Shown piece after piece: positions 20,846 to 24,327 of a stretch of DNA of 24,327 nt; positions within the stretch are counted from its first letter, which is position 1, and each line of letters starts with the position of its first letter. Origin of the DNA: PALSA-1336 sp038203095. GTDB taxonomy: Bacteria; Patescibacteriota; Doudnabacteria; UBA920. A program made the position numbers and the translations under genes. Under the pieces are notes generated by a model. It was not told where the DNA came from. It worked only from the letters and a program-made list of their open reading frames with translations, and ran no database searches. Location: positions 1 to 24,327 of the forward strand of contig JBBREH010000019.1 of NCBI GenBank assembly GCA_038203095.1. Direction: 5' to 3'.

Positions 20846-23800
20846 ATGAATACTATAATATCTAAACTTAATTTAAAGGTCGGAAGAACTATAGGCATTA
20901 GCCTGTTTTTGGTTATTGCCGCAGTAACTTTCCTAATTCCTCGTGAAGTCGCGGTTACGCATGCTGACTTGATGGAATGTAGCCCGGTTTATACCAGTGC
21001 GGTTTTTGACCCTTATGTAATTCCGGGTACTGACCAGTACGAAACAGGCAATAATGGAGTTGATCCGGGTACAAATTGCCGTGATTTTGCTCCTATTGCT
21101 GCCGGTGTTCACGGCAGTGGCGCTTGGTCTAACACGGGTGTCACAGCTCAGGCTGGTGACATTATTACTTTAAGAGTTTGGGCACATAATGGTGCGGCTA
21201 ATACATCCGGCGCCAATATGAATAACGCTAAATATGATGTGAGCTATACCGATTCCGGCGCCAGTGTTTTACTTTCTGCCGATGCCGCGAATGGCCCGGT
21301 GTCTAAATCCGGTTACGTTTCAATTTCTATTCCTCAAGGCGCTCATTTGGAAAAAGACTCGGGGGAATTTAACCAATATATTGGGTTTATTGGTCCCTGC
21401 TTTGACGCGGCTCCAAGACCTTTTTTCATGACCTTGAAAGTAGTTGGTCCGGCAGTGCAAAATCCAACCGGCACAATTTCTACCAGCTTGGGCGGTCAGA
21501 ATGGAACGCAGTGTTTGTATAATGGAAATGTGAACTGGTCAACCAATAATACCCAAAGTGCTATGGTTACCGTTTCAAACCCGGATTTAAATTCCAATAA
21601 TTATTACGACAACGATACAGTTTTTTCAGCCGGTCTTAAAAGCAATGAAACAGTTGGCTGGCTTGAGCCGGGTAAAGGTTATCGTTTTACTTTGTGGGCT
21701 GTAGACAGCACCAATGGCCAACAACACTCTTTTGTTGTTGGGGGTGGTAGGCAGTCATATAGCGTAACTGAACTGGGCGAATCCTGGATGCCCGCCGGTT
21801 CTGATTTATCCTGTGGAGGCGGAATCACAACCCAATCTTTTAATTTATCCATAAGCCCGACTTCTTTCTGCCCCAGCACCAACCCGACCTACACTGTTAG
21901 CGGTGCTACCAGCGGTTTGTACAGCAAGGCTATCTATTGGTCATCCACCAAAAACGGTCAGCCTACCGGTGAGTCTTTGGCTTACTATGGTAATAACGTA
22001 AACAGCAGTGGTAGCTGGAGTGATGTTAGCAGCGGTTATACTAACACCGATGCCAGCGACGCTTCCTGGAGCAAGACCGCTACTATTTATGCCGGTCCCG
22101 GTTTAACTAATCCTGTTACTCAAACAGTTTACTTTACTGTCAAAGGCACTAATGCCTGTAACCCGGTTAGCACTCCTATTTCCTGTTCTGCTAATCGCTC
22201 TACAGCCAATATTGGCGATTCAGTTATTTTTACAGCCAAAGATGGTCAACAGCCTTATACCTTTACGACAGACGGCGCTCAGTCCGTTACTCGGACTGCG
22301 ACTACTGCCACTGTTTTTTACAGCACTTCCGGAACTAAACAGGTTGTGGTTACGGGTAGTGCCGGTAAATCTGCAACTTGTAGCACTAATATCAATTACG
22401 CCGTCCCAGTTTGCCCCAGCGGCAACAACTATGTAAATATCAACCCCGCCAGTATTGATATTGGTTCCACCAGCACAGCTTCTGCGCCTTCAGGTTGGAC
22501 CAATGTTAACTACAGCATTTCAAGTGGCAGCAATGTTGCATCTATCACTAACCAAAACGGTAGCACAGCCAGTCTGCGTGGTAATGCTGTCGGCACTGCC
22601 TATATTGCCGCAACTGCTACCGCTCCTAACGGCGCGACCAATTGCGCTTTGGTAACATCTCCCTTAAACGTTCAACAGCCCAACAATGTTTGTACCAACC
22701 GCAGCTTTAACCCTAACACCAGCGGTGTTTATGTGAATGGTTCTAAAACTTCTACATTAACCGCCAACCAGCAGTTTACCGTGTCTTGTGACTACGGTGT
22801 GTCTTCTGCCTACATTAACCTCGAAGGCACCGGTGCTACCAGCTGTAGCTATGCCACCTCTAACGGTACTACGGCTCAATTTAACTGTACCGCTCCTTCC
22901 CAGCCAGGCACTTACAGCGTTTCCTGCCGCATTGCCAACAATGCCGCCAGTGACAACAGCTGTGCTGATTTAAGATCAGCCGGATCTTATACAATTAATA
23001 CCGTTTCAAGCGGCGTAGTTAACTTAACTAAAACCGTAAAAAACATCACCGCTGGTGACAGTGGCTTTAATCACAGCACAGTTGCCAAGCAAGGTGATAC
23101 ATTACAATATCAAATTAAAGTTTGGGCCGGAAGTGGAGTTAACTTAACTAACGTAGTTGTTACCGATACCTTTGCTTCAGGCTTAAGCTATGTTTCGGGC
23201 AGTTTAACTGTCAACGGTCAGAGCCACGCTCCGGGTTTGTCCAGCGGTGGATTAACTTTCTCTTCTATTGATCAAAACGGAATTATTATTAGCTATCAAA
23301 GCACTGTGAATGCTACCAGCGGCACTATAACTAATACTGCTCAGGCCAGAGCTGACAACGCTACTAATACTGCTACCGATAGCGCAGTGGTAAGTATTGC
23401 TTCAATTGGCAGCTTGTCCTGTTCTGCCAGCCCCAGCCGCGCTGATATTGGCGGCCAGGTTATATTTACCGCTACCGGCGGCAACCAGCCTTACAACTTT
23501 ACAATTCCTGGCGCCAGCATTGTTGGCTCAAATACTACTTCCAAAACTGTCACCTATGCCACTTCGGGCACGAAGCAGGCGAGTGTGACCAGCAATGACG
23601 GACAATATACGACTTGTGATGTTAATATTAATGAACCGGTATGTAAAATTAATACTAACTCAGCCTTAAACGCCGGTCTACCGGTTAAACAAGGTTCTAT
23701 TTATTCTGCAGTTTTGACCTGGGTTTATACAGCTGGTAATTCTAATGCAAGTGCGAATCCTATCAAGATTGTTCAAATCAACCCCGGTTCTACTAATGAA

Positions 23801-24327
23801 ATTGTTTTAACTACCAGCAGTCAGCAAAATGGTTCGTTTACTGTTAATAATTTATCAGCGGGCAGTACTTACATCTTTAAGATGTATGACACCAGCTCTT
23901 GTGGAGGAGTAATAGCTTCTACTAGCGTTACCACCCCGGCTAACCCCGGTCAGTTAACCTGCGCCGCAGACAGCTCACCAATTGCTTCGGGTTCTTCGTC
24001 CACCTTCCGCGCAAATGGCGGCACCAGCCCCTATAGCTGGACTGGTGATGGCAACCCTGCCAGCGGTAACGGCAGCACCTATTCTCCTTCTTACACTAAC
24101 ACTACCCAAAATCAGGTGACACACGTAGTTAGGGTCTCAGATCAAGACGGCAACTATGCCCAATGTAATGTGATTGTCACTGGTACCCCTGCCTCAACCG
24201 GCGTCGTCAACTTAACCAAAGAAGTCCTAAACTTAACTAACAACGAAACTGCATATAGTCACAGCGCCATTGCCAAACAGAACGATACTGTCCAGTACAG
24301 AATTAAAGTCTGGGCAGGCAGCTCAGT
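20846..24327 (+). CDS. Giant secreted surface protein with Ig/PKD-like and DUF11-like repeats, partial
   Basis: The frame is open from 20846 to the right edge (1160 codons) with no stop. MNTIISKLNLKVGR and a hydrophobic helix (about 16-33) form a signal peptide or anchor. About 40-205 is a unique N-terminal domain. A Cys-containing beta-module recurs at about 445 (ISCSANRSTANIGDSVIF), 857 (LSCSASPSRADIGGQVIF) and 1037 (LTCAADSSPIASGSSSTF), each with a following QPY or SPY and a second Cys, as in PKD/Ig-like folds. A DUF11-like module recurs at 723 (GVVNLTKTVKN, QYQIKVWAGSG) and 1119 (GVVNLTKEVLN, QYRIKVWAGSS). Composition is Ser/Thr/Asn/Gly-rich with almost no Lys. It is probably a stalk or adhesin; the C-terminus, where any sorting signal would lie, is outside the window. 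Confidence 0.9.
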   Translation, partial: MNTIISKLNLKVGRTIGISLFLVIAAVTFLIPREVAVTHADLMECSPVYTSAVFDPYVIPGTDQYETGNNGVDPGTNCRDFAPIAAGVHGSGAWSNTGVTAQAGDIITLRVWAHNGAANTSGANMNNAKYDVSYTDSGASVLLSADAANGPVSKSGYVSISIPQGAHLEKDSGEFNQYIGFIGPCFDAAPRPFFMTLKVVGPAVQNPTGTISTSLGGQNGTQCLYNGNVNWSTNNTQSAMVTVSNPDLNSNNYYDNDTVFSAGLKSNETVGWLEPGKGYRFTLWAVDSTNGQQHSFVVGGGRQSYSVTELGESWMPAGSDLSCGGGITTQSFNLSISPTSFCPSTNPTYTVSGATSGLYSKAIYWSSTKNGQPTGESLAYYGNNVNSSGSWSDVSSGYTNTDASDASWSKTATIYAGPGLTNPVTQTVYFTVKGTNACNPVSTPISCSANRSTANIGDSVIFTAKDGQQPYTFTTDGAQSVTRTATTATVFYSTSGTKQVVVTGSAGKSATCSTNINYAVPVCPSGNNYVNINPASIDIGSTSTASAPSGWTNVNYSISSGSNVASITNQNGSTASLRGNAVGTAYIAATATAPNGATNCALVTSPLNVQQPNNVCTNRSFNPNTSGVYVNGSKTSTLTANQQFTVSCDYGVSSAYINLEGTGATSCSYATSNGTTAQFNCTAPSQPGTYSVSCRIANNAASDNSCADLRSAGSYTINTVSSGVVNLTKTVKNITAGDSGFNHSTVAKQGDTLQYQIKVWAGSGVNLTNVVVTDTFASGLSYVSGSLTVNGQSHAPGLSSGGLTFSSIDQNGIIISYQSTVNATSGTITNTAQARADNATNTATDSAVVSIASIGSLSCSASPSRADIGGQVIFTATGGNQPYNFTIPGASIVGSNTTSKTVTYATSGTKQASVTSNDGQYTTCDVNINEPVCKINTNSALNAGLPVKQGSIYSAVLTWVYTAGNSNASANPIKIVQINPGSTNEIVLTTSSQQNGSFTVNNLSAGSTYIFKMYDTSSCGGVIASTSVTTPANPGQLTCAADSSPIASGSSSTFRANGGTSPYSWTGDGNPASGNGSTYSPSYTNTTQNQVTHVVRVSDQDGNYAQCNVIVTGTPASTGVVNLTKEVLNLTNNETAYSHSAIAKQNDTVQYRIKVWAGSS

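Noticed and set aside
22152..23588. Several 60-94 aa hydrophobic ORFs on the plus strand
   Set aside because: They lie in other frames of the large surface-protein gene, whose own frame is open over the whole interval and encodes coherent repeat modules.

Overview
The window is low-GC bacterial DNA with short gaps, translationally coupled genes, several promoters close to the sigma70 consensus and few clear Shine-Dalgarno sites. The gene mix suggests an uncultivated Candidate Phyla Radiation (Patescibacteria) genome: a sortase with calcium-binding-like repeats, a CAP-domain protein, a giant Ig/DUF11-like surface protein, an S23-type four-helix-bundle gene, many small membrane proteins and ScpA/ScpB. 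This assignment is an inference; no rRNA or other marker fixes the phylum.

Layout. Positions 1-1555 (minus) hold a possible zinc-ribbon gene cut by the edge, a two-gene membrane pair (98 and 145 aa) and a lipoprotein. Positions 1556-2081 are non-coding, with a REP-like palindrome, tRNA-Glu(CTC) and two outward promoters. Positions 2082-6231 (plus) form a glycoside-use cluster: GH1 beta-glycosidase, DMT/EamA permease, membrane-tethered clan GH-A glycosidase and ROK sugar kinase. Positions 6235-10899 (minus) are a housekeeping run: aspS, an 88-aa protein, a YbaK/ProX-type deacylase, scpA, a 79-aa membrane protein and scpB. A divergent promoter pair separates aspS from a DEDD exonuclease-like gene at 11037.

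Positions 11727-17805 (plus) are a cell-envelope run: lgt, a multi-pass membrane protein, an HtrA/PDZ-like protein that has lost its catalytic triad, rfbB, an S23 four-helix-bundle gene, rfbA and another multi-pass membrane protein. Positions 17840-24327 are a surface module: a CAP-domain protein and a sortase diverge from a symmetrical promoter, then a perfect-consensus promoter drives a surface protein of more than 1160 aa that runs off the right edge.

The most unusual signals are non-genic. The lgt reading frame appears to carry two in-frame palindromic insertions. The S23 gene sits between four-copy arrays of a TTTGTAG heptamer in inverted orientation. Several other gene junctions hold a different 7-10 bp word repeated in tandem and again in inverted form, in two cases supplying the last codons of the upstream gene.
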